This document shows positions 14,265 to 23,217 of a stretch of 64,000 bases of DNA, in pieces. The stretch's first letter is position 1. Every line of letters starts with the position of its first letter. The stretch spans positions 1-64,000 of the forward strand of contig CALYAD010000012.1 of the NCBI GenBank assembly GCA_944393415.1, written 5' to 3'. The notes under the pieces are model-generated. The model did not search any database. It was given only the letters and a program-made list of their open reading frames with translations, and had not been told where the DNA came from. The translations under genes were made by a program, and so were the position numbers. The stretch comes from an uncultured Clostridia bacterium (GTDB lineage: Bacteria; Bacillota; Clostridia; Oscillospirales; CAG-272).

Positions 14265-16589
14265 ATGAGAAGAAAAATATGCTTGAACGACGGTTGGTTA
14301 TTTCACAAAGGTGATATAAAAATCATCGCTCCCGGAGATAAAGGTCCGGTTTATGCTCAGAGCAAAACCGAACGCAAAAAGACAGGTCCAGCGGCGTATG
14401 CTTATCCGGATAAGCCCGACCAATTCGATTCCCCTTCCGGTATCCTGAGCCACGAAAAATGGCAAATTATTGACCTTCCCCATGATTATGTAATAGCTCA
14501 GGATTTAGATGAAAACGAAAACGGCGCGTTAGGCTACCTTCATTACGATAACGCATGGTACAGAAAGCATTTTATCTTGCCCGAAGGAATGGAACATATG
14601 CGCGTTTTACTAAGGTTCGACGGTATTGCCGGTAAGTCTACGATTTATCTCAACGGCTGTCTTATGTATCATAACTTTTCATCTTACAATACCTTTGAAA
14701 TCGATATAAGCGATATTGTTAACTTTGATAAAGAAAACGTTATCGCCGTATATGTAAACACTGAGGAATGGGAGGGATGGTGGTATCAGGGCGGCGGCAT
14801 TTACCGCGATGTGCATTTGGAAATTACCGAACTCACAGCCATTGATCTTTGGGGTGTTTATGCCCCGTATAAAAAAATCGATGAAAACGCCTGGCGCATA
14901 GATTTTGAAACAACTGTTGTAAACTCGGATTATGAGGACAGCTTTGTCACCGCAGAAAGCAGCGTTATAGATATCAATAATAACCGCATAGCGGCTTCCA
15001 TAGGACAAGGCATTATCGCACAGCGGGAAAATTGCATCATTAACTATTCCGCAGTTGTAAAAAATCCTCTGCTATGGGACTGTGAAAATCCCAATCTTTA
15101 CACAGTAAAAACCGTACTCAAAAAAGACGGAAAGGTAATTGATGAAAATATTACGCGCATAGGCTTCAGAACGGTTGAAATATCCGCTGAAAAAGGGTTG
15201 CTGCTTAACGGCAGGAAAACTATTATCAAAGGCGTATGCGCTCATCAGGATTTCGGTCTTACCGGACTTGCCGTACCCGATAACATTGCAAGGTATAAGG
15301 TAAAGCTCATAAAAGAAATGGGCGCCAACGGCTACAGAACGAGCCATTATCAGCAAACTGCCGCTTATATGGACGCTTTCGACGAAATGGGTTTTCTCGT
15401 AATGAATGAGGCCAGATGGTTTGAAAGCACAAATGAGAGTATAAAGCAGCTGGAATCGCTTATAAAGCGTGATCGGAACAGACCAAGCGTTATTTTTTGG
15501 TCTACCGGCAACGAAGAGCCTTTCCATATTACCGATGTCGGAAGACGGCTTCACAGAGCTTTGGCGGCGCATATCCGCAAGCTTGACAAAACCAGATTCA
15601 TAACCGCCGCTGAGGATAAAACGCCTGAGCATTCCACTATTTATGATTATTGTGATGTTATCGGTATAAATTATAATCTGGATATTTACGATACCGTACA
15701 CGAAATGTGCCCTAACAAGGCTGTTTTTGCTTCGGAATGCTGCGCAACCGGTACCACAAGAAATTGGAATTTTCCCTCAGACGGTAACGGAAGGCTGTGT
15801 GACAAGGACGCAGATACAAACAACTGGTTCTTAGGTCGTGAGAAAACCTGGAAATTCCTTATGCAACGTCCGTACGTATTCGGAGCGTATCAATGGGCGG
15901 CGGTTGAGCACCGCGGCGAGGCGATGTGGCCCGCGATATGCTCAAAGTCAGGAGCGCTTGACCTGTTTTTACAGAAAAAAGGAGCCTTTTATCAAAATAA
16001 ATCTCACTGGACAGAGGAACCAATGGTATACATTGTACCTCATTGGAACTTCAAAGGACTTGAGGGACAGAATATAACAGTTACCGTTTATACCAACTGT
16101 GAAGAGCTTGAGCTGTTTTTAAACGGTAAAAGTTTCGGCAGAAAACAAATCGAAAAATATGGACACGGCGAATGGAATGTCCCCTATGCTTGCGGGATTC
16201 TTAAGGCTTCAGGCTACAGGGACGGAAAGCTTGCGGCGGAAGCTGAGCGAGTAACCACCGGAAAGCCTGAAATACTTCGGCTTACCTTAGATAATGAGTT
16301 TAAAGCAAATGGTAAGGATATCGCTTTATTTACCTGCATGTGTCTGGACGGCGAGGGCAGGATGGTTCCGGACGCCGCCGAATATGTACGCTTTTCAGTA
16401 TCCTCAGACGCTGTAATTATCGGCACCGGATCCGATAACTGTGATCATAAGAGCGTTACAAGCACAGAACGCAAAATGTATATGGGTAAAATACGTGTAG
16501 CGGTCAAACCACGGAAGAATTCAGAAGAGTTTACGTTATATGCATTTAGTGACAATTGCGGTATCACCGCATTACAGGTTAAATGTTGA
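14265..16589 (+). CDS. Glycoside hydrolase family 2 protein (beta-galactosidase-like)
   Basis: This 774-aa protein has the GH2 layout: N-terminal sugar-binding domain (DGWLFHKGD, WQIIDLPHDYVIAQ, YRKHFILPEGM), immunoglobulin-like domain, TIM barrel and C-terminal beta domains. The acid/base glutamate is in VIFWSTGNEEP and the nucleophile glutamate probably in AVFASECCATGT. The GVCAHQDFGLTGLAVPDN loop is the usual GH2 barrel entry. There is no signal peptide, so it acts on sugars already taken up. GH2 enzymes cleave beta-galactosides, glucuronides or mannosides; the exact substrate cannot be read here. ATG 14265 has GAGG 6 nt upstream; a TTG four codons earlier is in frame but overlaps the SD. 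No transporter or regulator is adjacent. Confidence 0.85.
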   Translation: MRRKICLNDGWLFHKGDIKIIAPGDKGPVYAQSKTERKKTGPAAYAYPDKPDQFDSPSGILSHEKWQIIDLPHDYVIAQDLDENENGALGYLHYDNAWYRKHFILPEGMEHMRVLLRFDGIAGKSTIYLNGCLMYHNFSSYNTFEIDISDIVNFDKENVIAVYVNTEEWEGWWYQGGGIYRDVHLEITELTAIDLWGVYAPYKKIDENAWRIDFETTVVNSDYEDSFVTAESSVIDINNNRIAASIGQGIIAQRENCIINYSAVVKNPLLWDCENPNLYTVKTVLKKDGKVIDENITRIGFRTVEISAEKGLLLNGRKTIIKGVCAHQDFGLTGLAVPDNIARYKVKLIKEMGANGYRTSHYQQTAAYMDAFDEMGFLVMNEARWFESTNESIKQLESLIKRDRNRPSVIFWSTGNEEPFHITDVGRRLHRALAAHIRKLDKTRFITAAEDKTPEHSTIYDYCDVIGINYNLDIYDTVHEMCPNKAVFASECCATGTTRNWNFPSDGNGRLCDKDADTNNWFLGREKTWKFLMQRPYVFGAYQWAAVEHRGEAMWPAICSKSGALDLFLQKKGAFYQNKSHWTEEPMVYIVPHWNFKGLEGQNITVTVYTNCEELELFLNGKSFGRKQIEKYGHGEWNVPYACGILKASGYRDGKLAAEAERVTTGKPEILRLTLDNEFKANGKDIALFTCMCLDGEGRMVPDAAEYVRFSVSSDAVIIGTGSDNCDHKSVTSTERKMYMGKIRVAVKPRKNSEEFTLYAFSDNCGITALQVKC

Positions 16590-16653
16590 TAAAGACCACT
16601 TTAAGTCGGTATTTCAGAATCTTATAGCTGCAGCAAGATCAGGTATTCAATAA

Positions 16654-16688
16654 GGGGCTGAGCCCCGTGGGAGATGGTATCTCCCACT
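16654..16688 (+). terminator. Tandem hairpins after the GH2 gene
   Basis: GGGGCT-G-AGCCCC (16654-16666) is followed at once by GTGGGAGA/TCTCCCAC (16667-16688) and then by CTGAAAAAAATTAAG. The two GC-rich stems directly after the gene are likely to end transcription, although the U-tract is weak. Confidence 0.45.
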
Positions 16689-16694
16689 GAAAAA

Positions 16695-16736
16695 AATTAA
16701 GATGGCGTCCGCCGCGGCGGACGCCATCTTAATTTA
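16695..16736. repeat. Perfect 42-bp palindrome
   Basis: aaattaagatggcgtccgcc and its exact reverse complement meet at a central GCGC-type junction (16715/16716) with no loop. The A-rich and T-rich ends make it a possible bidirectional terminator, but the perfect dyad without a loop is unusual. No coding potential. The rest of 16737-16936 shows nothing I can assign. Confidence 0.7.
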
Positions 16737-16936
16737 GTTATAAAACGATCAAACAGTACTTTTCTGCGCGAAATCCAGCAGCTTGGCAGAAAAGCCTTGG
16801 CCCCGCACATCTCAAGGAATTTATTACAAGAACATTATGTTATCCATTCGCATAATATATCTTTAGAAATGTGCGGAAATATAAATTTACAGCAGGAAAG
16901 TAAACTTCCGCGTAACACGGAAGCGTTAAGGATTTT

Positions 16937-17079
16937 AGCGTGAAGGAAGATTACATCACGTCAAAATACAGATGACTTCACGCTTAAATTCTCTCAAAAG
17001 CCGATCGCTTTTGTATATGCAAAACACGAATATTTGTCATATTTATTTGAGCCGCCTTCGGGCGGCATGGAGGATTATC
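16937..17079 (+). repeat. Structured leader repeat, copy E4, 5' UTR of the SOD-like gene
   Basis: AGCGTGAAG ... CTTCACGCTTAAATTCTCT, CAAAAGCCGATCGCTTTTG, ATGCAAAACACGAATATTTG follow the same order as copies E1-E3. It ends in hairpin GCCGCC-TTCG-GGCGGC (17051-17066), then AT, SD GGAGG (17069-17073), ATTATC and the ATG at 17080. It is more diverged in sequence than E2/E3 but the stems are kept, including CATC/GATG inside the first stem. This copy is on the opposite strand to the others. Confidence 0.7.
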
Positions 17080-17616
17080 ATGCAAAACAACCCAAACTTT
17101 ATATCTTCACTACCGCCCCTGATCTCGGTTTTGCGCGGCAGACCTCAGGCATACGCTTACATAGAGGGAGATACCGTAAATTATCCTGAGCTTCTCGGGG
17201 CAGCGCGCTTTTATCAAACAAGATCGGGTGTGATCGTTTTTACAGAAGTAAGAGGTCTGCCAATTGCCGAAACCGACTGTAACGCTCCTGTATTTGGATT
17301 TCATATACATGAGGGTACCTCCTGCGGCGGAAGTATGAACGATCCGTTTTCGGCGTCAATGTCACATTATAACCCCAATAATTGCCCTCATCCTTATCAT
17401 TCCGGAGACCTTCCGCCGTTATTCGGCAACAACGGTTTCGCGGTAAGCCTGGTACTTACAGACCGCTTTAATGTTGATGAAATCATAGGAAAAACAATAA
17501 TTATTCATGACCGACCGGACGACTTCAGCACACAGCCGTCCGGAAACTCAGGTACAAAGATTGCCTGCGGAATCATAAAAGCCAACTACAGGCTACCGCG
17601 TTCCTATCAGCGTTAA
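17080..17616 (+). CDS. Cu/Zn superoxide dismutase-family protein
   Basis: This 178-aa protein keeps the complete metal ligand set: GFHIHEG (two Cu histidines), SMSHYNPN (bridging His), CPHPYHSGDLPP (Zn His, His and Asp), and TIIIHDRPDD (Cu His). The active-site Arg before the ACG motif is Lys here (GNSGTKIACGII). A Cys pair that could form the usual disulfide is present (SCGG and IACG). No signal peptide, so it would act in the cytosol, unlike typical secreted SodC. It would convert superoxide to oxygen and peroxide if active; the Arg to Lys change may lower the rate. ATG 17080 is chosen for its GGAGG SD; the longer in-frame ORF upstream covers the repeat. Its stop overlaps the convergent DUF1848 gene by 4 bp. 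Confidence 0.8.
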   Translation: MQNNPNFISSLPPLISVLRGRPQAYAYIEGDTVNYPELLGAARFYQTRSGVIVFTEVRGLPIAETDCNAPVFGFHIHEGTSCGGSMNDPFSASMSHYNPNNCPHPYHSGDLPPLFGNNGFAVSLVLTDRFNVDEIIGKTIIIHDRPDDFSTQPSGNSGTKIACGIIKANYRLPRSYQR

Positions 17617-18569
17617 TCGTCGTCAAAGAGCGACCTTTGAACGCATTCATTCTTAAGAAAGCTTTTCTGAGAACCGACCTTTATAGCGTCGCCGTCATTT
17701 AGATTACCGATTATTATCGGCGACGACGGATCATGATATTTATAGTTTTCAAGAGCCTTTTTATGGCTTCTGTTGGCATAGCAGTATCGGCAGCCATTGA
17801 GGCAGGTATCGTATTCTCCGATATCCCGGCTTTCAATACAATGGCAGCCCTGCCGCATCCCCTTATGCTTTAATTCCCGGAATTCACAGCCGTTGGCTTT
17901 TCCGAGTATATCAAGCGTGGCACATCCTGAAGAATGTATGCCGTACTTTGAGTAATCGCCATTTGTTCCGCAGGTCTGCAGATGTATGCCGTACCGATTC
18001 GCTGTCTCTCCAAGCCCCTTTGCCAGCGTTTCTTTATCCGCGTCTGTAATTTCCCTCAGCTCCGGCATATTGGTCTTAAGCTTTTTGTATACCTCGACAA
18101 AACTGAAAATACAGCGGTCTATATACGGTGCGAGTTTTTTTGCCATTTTCTCAAAGGTATTAAAATGTATTTCCATCGTATATTTGTCGGTCAGCAGTAC
18201 CGGATCGTACCTCCAGGCTATTCTTTCTCTTCCGACAATTGATGAAAGCTTTATAAGTGTCTGTATACTTTCCTCTGTCTCCGGAACCCCCGGTTCGATA
18301 TCCTTTCCGTATGCCGTGACGGTATAGTAAAAGTATGTGCGGTATTTATCGGTTATCTCCCGTATTCTCGGAAGTATCGGCGCATAATTTTTCGAGCAGA
18401 ACAGCACCGCGTCGATTTTATCCGGAGACAGCTCGTATCTCGTTACATTGTTAGGAAAAAGCGGATTGCGCACATAAACAAAGCCTTCTTCAAAACGTTT
18501 CAGCAGCCAATCGGAAAAATACTGAACCGTATCGGTTCTCGCCCCGGTATTCAAAATCATTTGCGTCAT
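17613..18569 (-). CDS. DUF1848 family protein (cysteine-rich, radical-SAM-like)
   Basis: This 318-aa protein matches the DUF1848 pattern: an N-terminal barrel-like region (MILNTGARTDTVQYFSDWLL, DAVLFCSKNYAP, RIAWRYDPVLLTDKY) and a C-terminal cysteine cluster (CHCIESRDIGEYDTCLNGCR, then YCYAN) suited to an iron-sulfur cluster. The family has no settled function; the cluster suggests a redox or radical enzyme. It is convergent with the SOD-like gene and overlaps its stop, and stands apart from the oadG/oadB genes upstream by a terminator. Soluble, with no signal peptide. Confidence 0.8.
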   Translation of the reverse strand: MTQMILNTGARTDTVQYFSDWLLKRFEEGFVYVRNPLFPNNVTRYELSPDKIDAVLFCSKNYAPILPRIREITDKYRTYFYYTVTAYGKDIEPGVPETEESIQTLIKLSSIVGRERIAWRYDPVLLTDKYTMEIHFNTFEKMAKKLAPYIDRCIFSFVEVYKKLKTNMPELREITDADKETLAKGLGETANRYGIHLQTCGTNGDYSKYGIHSSGCATLDILGKANGCEFRELKHKGMRQGCHCIESRDIGEYDTCLNGCRYCYANRSHKKALENYKYHDPSSPIIIGNLNDGDAIKVGSQKSFLKNECVQRSLFDDD

Positions 18570-18612
18570 TCTCCTTTTTAGTAACTTCCGTATTTTCGTT
18601 AAATAATTCCAA

Positions 18613-18642
18613 AGAAAAGCCGGACCCTTACATGGATCCGGT
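18613..18642 (-). terminator. Terminator after oadG
   Basis: On the minus strand ACCGGATCC and GGGTCCGGC form a stem closed by a 6-nt loop, followed by TTTTCTTT. It lies just after the OadG stop and before the DUF1848 gene. Confidence 0.6.
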
Positions 18643-18669
18643 TATTGTTCGCTTGAAACTTTAAATATC

Positions 18670-18825
18670 CTATTCTTTATCGGATTTATCCGAACCTGAG
18701 GTAAGTTTGTTAAGTAGTGTAACAATTAGTATGATCACGCCGGTAACTATGAAAATACCGAGCATACCCATACCCATAATAGGCAGAGCCTGAAGCAAAT
18801 TATCAACGCTTATGCTTAAATCCAT
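18670..18825 (-). CDS. OadG-like small subunit of a sodium-pumping decarboxylase
   Basis: This 51-aa ORF has one membrane segment (MGMLGIFIVTGVIILIVTLL) and a short charged tail (TSGSDKSDKE), the size and shape of OadG/gamma subunits. AAAGG precedes the ATG. It lies 89 bp downstream of oadB on the same strand. In the complex, gamma anchors the carboxyltransferase alpha subunit to the beta subunit and helps assembly. The alpha and biotin carrier subunits are not in this window. The family call rests on topology plus context, because the protein is too short for strong motifs. Confidence 0.7.
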   Translation of the reverse strand: MDLSISVDNLLQALPIMGMGMLGIFIVTGVIILIVTLLNKLTSGSDKSDKE

Positions 18826-18914
18826 TTTTAAACCAGCCTTTCTTGATTTTCGGAGTAACGCTTAGTTTTTTAATTACTCCGCGGGAAACTTTTTTAAGTA
18901 GCGACAGGAATCCT

Positions 18915-20024
18915 TTATCCTCCGATTATATTCTGAACAAAGGAAAGTAAGAGTCCGCCGGCGATAACTGAGGCTATCTGTCCGGAAACGTTAACTCCGA
19001 TAGAATGCATAAGAAGGAAATTCTGGTTATCCTCTTCAAGCCCAAGCTTGTTTACCACTCTTGCCGACATCGGAAACGCCGAGATCCCGGCGGCTCCTAT
19101 CATCGGATTGATCTTATTCTTTGTAAACAGGTTCATGAGCTTTGCTATCATAACACCGCCGAATGTATCAAATACAAAAGCGAAAAGTCCGAGTCCCATT
19201 ATTAAGAGCGTTTCAATTCTTAGAAATTCAGCCGCAGTCATTTTGGACGCGATAGTAATTCCAAGGAATATCGTTATAAGATTGGCAAGCACCTTCTGAG
19301 CGGTCTCGGAGAGGGAATCCAGAACCCCGCACTCACGAATCAGGTTACCGAACATCAGAAAGCCGATAAGCGCCACCGCGTCCGGCGCCACAAGACCTAC
19401 TATAACCGTAACCACTATCGGGAAAAGAATCTTGGTAAGCTTTGACACCGGTTTCCCTACGTAGGGCATACGGATCATACGTTCTTTTTTCGTAGTGCAT
19501 AGCTTGATTATCGGGGGCTGTACTATCGGCACAAGCGCCATATAAGAGTACGCTGCGACCATGATAGCCGCCGTATAATTGGAAGCAAGCTGTATCGCTA
19601 CGAAGATAGAGGTAGGACCGTCCGCCGCCCCTATTATCGCGATAGACGCCGCGTCCTTAAGCTCAAAGCCCAGGAAAGAGGCAAGGCAAAGCGTAAAAAA
19701 TATGCCGAACTGCGCCGCCGCGCCAAATATCATCAGTTTAGGGTTTGTAAGCAGAGGAGCAAAATCTATCATTGCGCCTATTCCTATAAACAATATCAGC
19801 GGCATCAGCTCATTGTCATTTATTCCGATATTGAACAGGTGGTCAATTACATGCTTGGCGCCGGAATTAGGAAGATTTATAAGTATAGCGCCGAAGCCCA
19901 TCGGAAGCAGTAGAGACGGCTCCATCTGTTTTTTGATAGCCAGAAAAATAAGTACACCGCCGATCAGCCACATAACGACCTGCTGCCACGTTATACTAAG
20001 TAGATTTTCATAAAGAACACTCAT
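18915..20024 (-). CDS. oadB: Sodium-translocating decarboxylase beta subunit
   Basis: This 369-aa, multi-spanning membrane protein has the hallmark OadB/GcdB/MmdB segments: GIGAMIDFAPLLTNPKLMIF, GAADGPTSIFVAIQLASNYT and GGVMIAKLMNLFTKNKINPM then IGAAGISAFPMSARV. The subunit couples decarboxylation of carboxybiotin to export of Na+ across the membrane. Which acid is decarboxylated (oxaloacetate, glutaconyl-CoA or methylmalonyl-CoA) depends on an alpha subunit that is not here. A small hairpin (20039-20054) sits just upstream of the SD. It is the first gene of a short oadB-oadG unit and is separated by 226 bp from hisK. Confidence 0.9.
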   Translation of the reverse strand: MSVLYENLLSITWQQVVMWLIGGVLIFLAIKKQMEPSLLLPMGFGAILINLPNSGAKHVIDHLFNIGINDNELMPLILFIGIGAMIDFAPLLTNPKLMIFGAAAQFGIFFTLCLASFLGFELKDAASIAIIGAADGPTSIFVAIQLASNYTAAIMVAAYSYMALVPIVQPPIIKLCTTKKERMIRMPYVGKPVSKLTKILFPIVVTVIVGLVAPDAVALIGFLMFGNLIRECGVLDSLSETAQKVLANLITIFLGITIASKMTAAEFLRIETLLIMGLGLFAFVFDTFGGVMIAKLMNLFTKNKINPMIGAAGISAFPMSARVVNKLGLEEDNQNFLLMHSIGVNVSGQIASVIAGGLLLSFVQNIIGG

Positions 20025-20038
20025 GATATCCCTTTCCC

Positions 20039-20054
20039 GTCGCCCGATGGCGAC
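20039..20054 (-). promoter_or_regulatory. Hairpin joined to the SD of oadB
   Basis: On the minus strand GTCGCC-ATCG-GGCGAC is followed by GGGAAAGGGATATC and the oadB ATG. Stem sequence and position match the hairpins that end the E1 repeat and its abutting copy (GTCGCC/GGCGAC before the SD). Confidence 0.5.
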
Positions 20055-20250
20055 ATTGTAATTTTAACGGTATTTTAACACCATGATGAAAAAAATACCG
20101 TATTATCTAAAATATACATTACGGTTTAATATTATATCATAAACTGTTGCAAATGTCAATGCTATTTTGTATTAAAATATGCTTTTTTACATCAATTCTG
20201 AATAAGTATCACGTAAAGAAAAGGTAAAATAACGCGTTATTTACGAAAAT

Positions 20251-21012
20251 TCAAAGCAGTGAATCGATATATTCACGCCATTTGTCGAACTCAAAGCATA
20301 GAGTATCGGTTCTGTGAGAATCGCTTGACAGCACTACGCTTCCTCCGTTTTTGATAATATAGCGCAGAAACTCCGGAACCGGGTATGGTATATCCCGTCT
20401 GCCGCGAGATATCGCTCCGGTATTTACTTCAAAGCTCAGACCCTTTTTCAGCAGCTTATCGGCAGCCGCTTTCCCCGCGGCGAGGTATCTGCTGTTATTC
20501 TCGTCAAAAAATCTGTTGCCCTTGTTAAAAACGGCAATAAGGTCAAAATGCCCAACGATATCCGCGCCCATATCCGCAACGGAGCTTATATTTTCAAAAT
20601 ACTCCTCCGCCATCCGGTAATAATCGCCGCCGTAATACTTCCTTGCCGCTTCTTCAAAAACTTCCGGGCTGTAGTCAATCGCAATGTAATTACCGTCATC
20701 CTTTTTGAGATAATGGGACGAGCCTATTATATAGTCGTACCCTTCGGCGGGAAAATCGGAAAACAGCTCCTGCTCTATTCCGCACAGAATTTCTATCCTA
20801 TCCGAATATTTCTCTTTCAGGCGCCGTATTTCCTTTTTATATTCCTCAGTACCTTCTATAGTCATACAACAGCTGCTGTCAAACGAGGTATATGAATGTC
20901 CGGAAAAGCCTATTCTTTGCATTTTCCGCTCTATCGCGGCAAGCACCATTTCCTCCGGCGTATTTTCCCCGTCGCAAAAGGTTGTATGGACATGCAGATC
21001 GGAAAGCGTCAT
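20251..21012 (-). CDS. hisK: Histidinol-phosphatase, PHP family
   Basis: This 253-aa PHP-domain protein has the metal-binding motifs [32 protein letters not shown] and SSDSHR in order. It removes phosphate from histidinol phosphate, the penultimate part of histidine synthesis. Its ATG overlaps the stop of hisIE (ATGA), so it is the last gene of the his operon and probably translationally coupled. PHP-type HisK instead of the HAD-type enzyme is the usual Firmicute choice. Confidence 0.9.
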   Translation of the reverse strand: MTLSDLHVHTTFCDGENTPEEMVLAAIERKMQRIGFSGHSYTSFDSSCCMTIEGTEEYKKEIRRLKEKYSDRIEILCGIEQELFSDFPAEGYDYIIGSSHYLKKDDGNYIAIDYSPEVFEEAARKYYGGDYYRMAEEYFENISSVADMGADIVGHFDLIAVFNKGNRFFDENNSRYLAAGKAAADKLLKKGLSFEVNTGAISRGRRDIPYPVPEFLRYIIKNGGSVVLSSDSHRTDTLCFEFDKWREYIDSLL

Positions 21013-21659
21013 TTCGTCATCTTCTCCTGTTTTACCTTATGGTCGATAACATGGCGTGACGCAAGCTCGTTATAAATATCCTCAAGCGATATTCCGAGCT
21101 GTATCATGAGCACCATTACATGATAAGCAAGATCCGATATCTCATATATCGTTTCTTTTTTATCCTCGGCTTTTCCGGCTATTATGACCTCGGTGCATTC
21201 CTCTCCGACCTTTTTCAGTATCTTATCGAGCCCCTTTTCAAACAGGTAAGTAGTATAAGATCCCTCTTTTTTCTCTGTCTTTCTGCCTTCGATAAGCTTC
21301 ATCAGCGACTCAAGCGAAAATTCATGCAGCTCCTCGCTCTGCCAAACCGGATTTTCAAAGCAGCTTACGGTTCCCAGATGACATGCCGGACCGTCCGGCT
21401 CTACCAACACTTCGAGAGCGTCTTTATCGCAGTCCGCGGTTATGGAAACTATATGCTGATAGTTTCCGCTGGTCTCGCCTTTGAGCCAGAGCTTCTGACG
21501 GGAACGGCTGTAAAAGCAGGTAAGCCCCTTTTCCATGGATATCTGAAGGCTTTCCCTGCTCATATAAGCAAGCGTAAGCAGCTTCTTTGTTTTTGCATCT
21601 ATAACCACAGCGGGAATAAGTCCCTTTTCATCAAATTTAAGCTCGTTTATATCTATCAT
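21009..21659 (-). CDS. hisIE: Phosphoribosyl-AMP cyclohydrolase / phosphoribosyl-ATP pyrophosphatase
   Basis: This is a 216-aa bifunctional protein. Residues 1 to about 115 are HisI, with the zinc/catalytic region [20 protein letters not shown] and [18 protein letters not shown], then GPACHLG. The rest is HisE, with [18 protein letters not shown] and a C-terminal helix ([20 protein letters not shown]). It performs steps 2 and 3 of histidine synthesis, PR-ATP to PR-AMP to ProFAR. It sits 35 bp after hisF and overlaps hisK. Confidence 0.95.
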   Translation of the reverse strand: MIDINELKFDEKGLIPAVVIDAKTKKLLTLAYMSRESLQISMEKGLTCFYSRSRQKLWLKGETSGNYQHIVSITADCDKDALEVLVEPDGPACHLGTVSCFENPVWQSEELHEFSLESLMKLIEGRKTEKKEGSYTTYLFEKGLDKILKKVGEECTEVIIAGKAEDKKETIYEISDLAYHVMVLMIQLGISLEDIYNELASRHVIDHKVKQEKMTK

Positions 21660-21694
21660 TTTTGTTATTTCCTTTACAGATCTTTATTTATGCT

Positions 21695-22453
21695 TCAAAG
21701 TCTTACCGGTATACCGTGAGACGAAAGCTCTTTTTTAAGTGCCATTATATCCACCTCTCCGAAATGGAAAACCGACGCGGCAAGTCCGGCGTCCACTTTA
21801 GGCAGCTTTGTAAAAAGCTCCGTAAAATCCTCTATGCACCCGGCTCCTCCTGACGCGATCACCGGAACGGAAACGGCATTGCAGACCGCGTCAAGCATTT
21901 CAAGGTCAAAGCCCTTCTTTACGCCGTCTGTATCTATAGAGTTAAGCACTACTTCACCCGCGCCCATATCAACGCATCTGCGTATCCATTCTATCGCTTC
22001 CATACCTGTGTTTTCTCTGCCGCCCTTTGAAAATACGCGGAAAACTCCGTCCACCCGTTTGACGTCCGCAGAAATAACGACGCACTGATTGCCGTACAGC
22101 CTTGCGGCTTCGCTTATCAGTGAAGGATTCCTGACAGCGCCGGAATTTACGCTTACCTTATCCGCTCCGCATTTAAGCACACGATCAAAGTCCGCGACGG
22201 TATTGATGCCCCCGCCCACCGTCAGCGGAATGAATATGCTGCTCGCAACTTCCTTTAAAATGTCGGTAAACAGCGAGCGGTCCTCAGCCGACGCCGTGAT
22301 ATCGTAAAACACCAGCTCATCCGCACCGTTTTCACTGTAATACCTGCCCAGCTCCACCGGTGAGGAAACGTCGCTCAGTCCTTTGAAATTAACACCTTTT
22401 ACTACTCTTCCGTTTTTAACGTCGAGACACGGTATTATACGTTTTGTTATCAT
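21695..22453 (-). CDS. hisF: Imidazole glycerol phosphate synthase cyclase subunit
   Basis: This 252-aa beta/alpha barrel has the hallmarks RIIPCLDVKNGRVVKGVNFK, the catalytic aspartates in CLDV and VVISADVKR, and the phosphate-binding loops LTVGGGIN and VIASGGAG. With HisH it makes imidazole glycerol phosphate and AICAR from PRFAR; AICAR feeds into the purine pathway encoded at 44-51 kb. ATG overlaps the hisA stop by 4 bp. Confidence 0.95.
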   Translation of the reverse strand: MITKRIIPCLDVKNGRVVKGVNFKGLSDVSSPVELGRYYSENGADELVFYDITASAEDRSLFTDILKEVASSIFIPLTVGGGINTVADFDRVLKCGADKVSVNSGAVRNPSLISEAARLYGNQCVVISADVKRVDGVFRVFSKGGRENTGMEAIEWIRRCVDMGAGEVVLNSIDTDGVKKGFDLEMLDAVCNAVSVPVIASGGAGCIEDFTELFTKLPKVDAGLAASVFHFGEVDIMALKKELSSHGIPVRL

Positions 22454-23163
22454 TTTGACACACCTATCGCTTCCTTAAGCGAGATCGCCTTTGTATAATA
22501 AGCCTTTCCGATTATAGCTCCGTGAAGTCCGAGCGAGGCAAGATATTTTACATCGTCCAGCGTGGAAACGCCGCCGGAAGCGATGATATTCATATCAAGA
22601 CTTTCCGAAAGCGTTTTGTAGAGTTCTCTGTTGGTTCCCTGCATCGCTCCGTCCTTGGATATATCGGTACATATAACTGTATCTATGCCGATGCTGCTCA
22701 TTCTTTTGCAAAAATCAATCGCGTCCTCGTCGGCGGTCTCCGTCCAGCCCTTTATAGCTATGCGTCCGTCCTTGATATCCACGCCTACAGCGACTTTCCC
22801 CGGAAACTCCTTTGCCGCTTCTTCGGCAAAGCCATCTTTGGTTATTGCCGCGGTTCCGAGTATCACTCGCCCGCAGCCGGCGTTTATGTACGCTTCAATG
22901 GTTTTCAGCTCGCGTATACCTCCGCCCACCTCCGTAAAAAGCTTACTGGCGAAAACCAGTCTTTTAACGGTATCAAGATTCGGAGTTTCTCCGCTTTTCG
23001 CCCCCTCAAGGTCAACAATATGCATACACTTTGCACCCTGAGACTCAAAATCGCTTACTATTTCCGCCGGATCGTCGCTGTAAACCGTCATCTCATCATA
23101 ATTTCCCTTATACAGTCTGACGGCTTTTCCGCCGTACAGATCTATTGCCGGATAAATCAGCAT
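22450..23163 (-). CDS. hisA: ProFAR isomerase
   Basis: This 237-aa barrel enzyme carries YPAIDLYGGKAVRLYKGNYD (first catalytic Asp), VGGGIRELKTIE, VICTDISKDGAMQGTN (second catalytic Asp) and IIASGGVSTLDD. It isomerises ProFAR to PRFAR, step 4 of histidine synthesis. It overlaps hisF and follows the acetyltransferase gene by 54 bp, so two unrelated ORFs separate it from hisH. Confidence 0.95.
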   Translation of the reverse strand: MLIYPAIDLYGGKAVRLYKGNYDEMTVYSDDPAEIVSDFESQGAKCMHIVDLEGAKSGETPNLDTVKRLVFASKLFTEVGGGIRELKTIEAYINAGCGRVILGTAAITKDGFAEEAAKEFPGKVAVGVDIKDGRIAIKGWTETADEDAIDFCKRMSSIGIDTVICTDISKDGAMQGTNRELYKTLSESLDMNIIASGGVSTLDDVKYLASLGLHGAIIGKAYYTKAISLKEAIGVSK

Positions 23164-23217
23164 TTTTTAACCGTGGCTTTTATTTTACAAAAGCTTCCTT
23201 TCTTCAATATTATAAAC

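Noticed and set aside
15072-15701. 209-aa minus-strand ORF opposite the GH2 gene
   Set aside because: Antisense of a strongly conserved GH2 catalytic region; no SD and no family.
16972-17079. 36-residue N-terminal extension of the SOD-like protein
   Set aside because: The extension covers the structured repeat E4 and its hairpin; a GGAGG site directly precedes the ATG at 17080.
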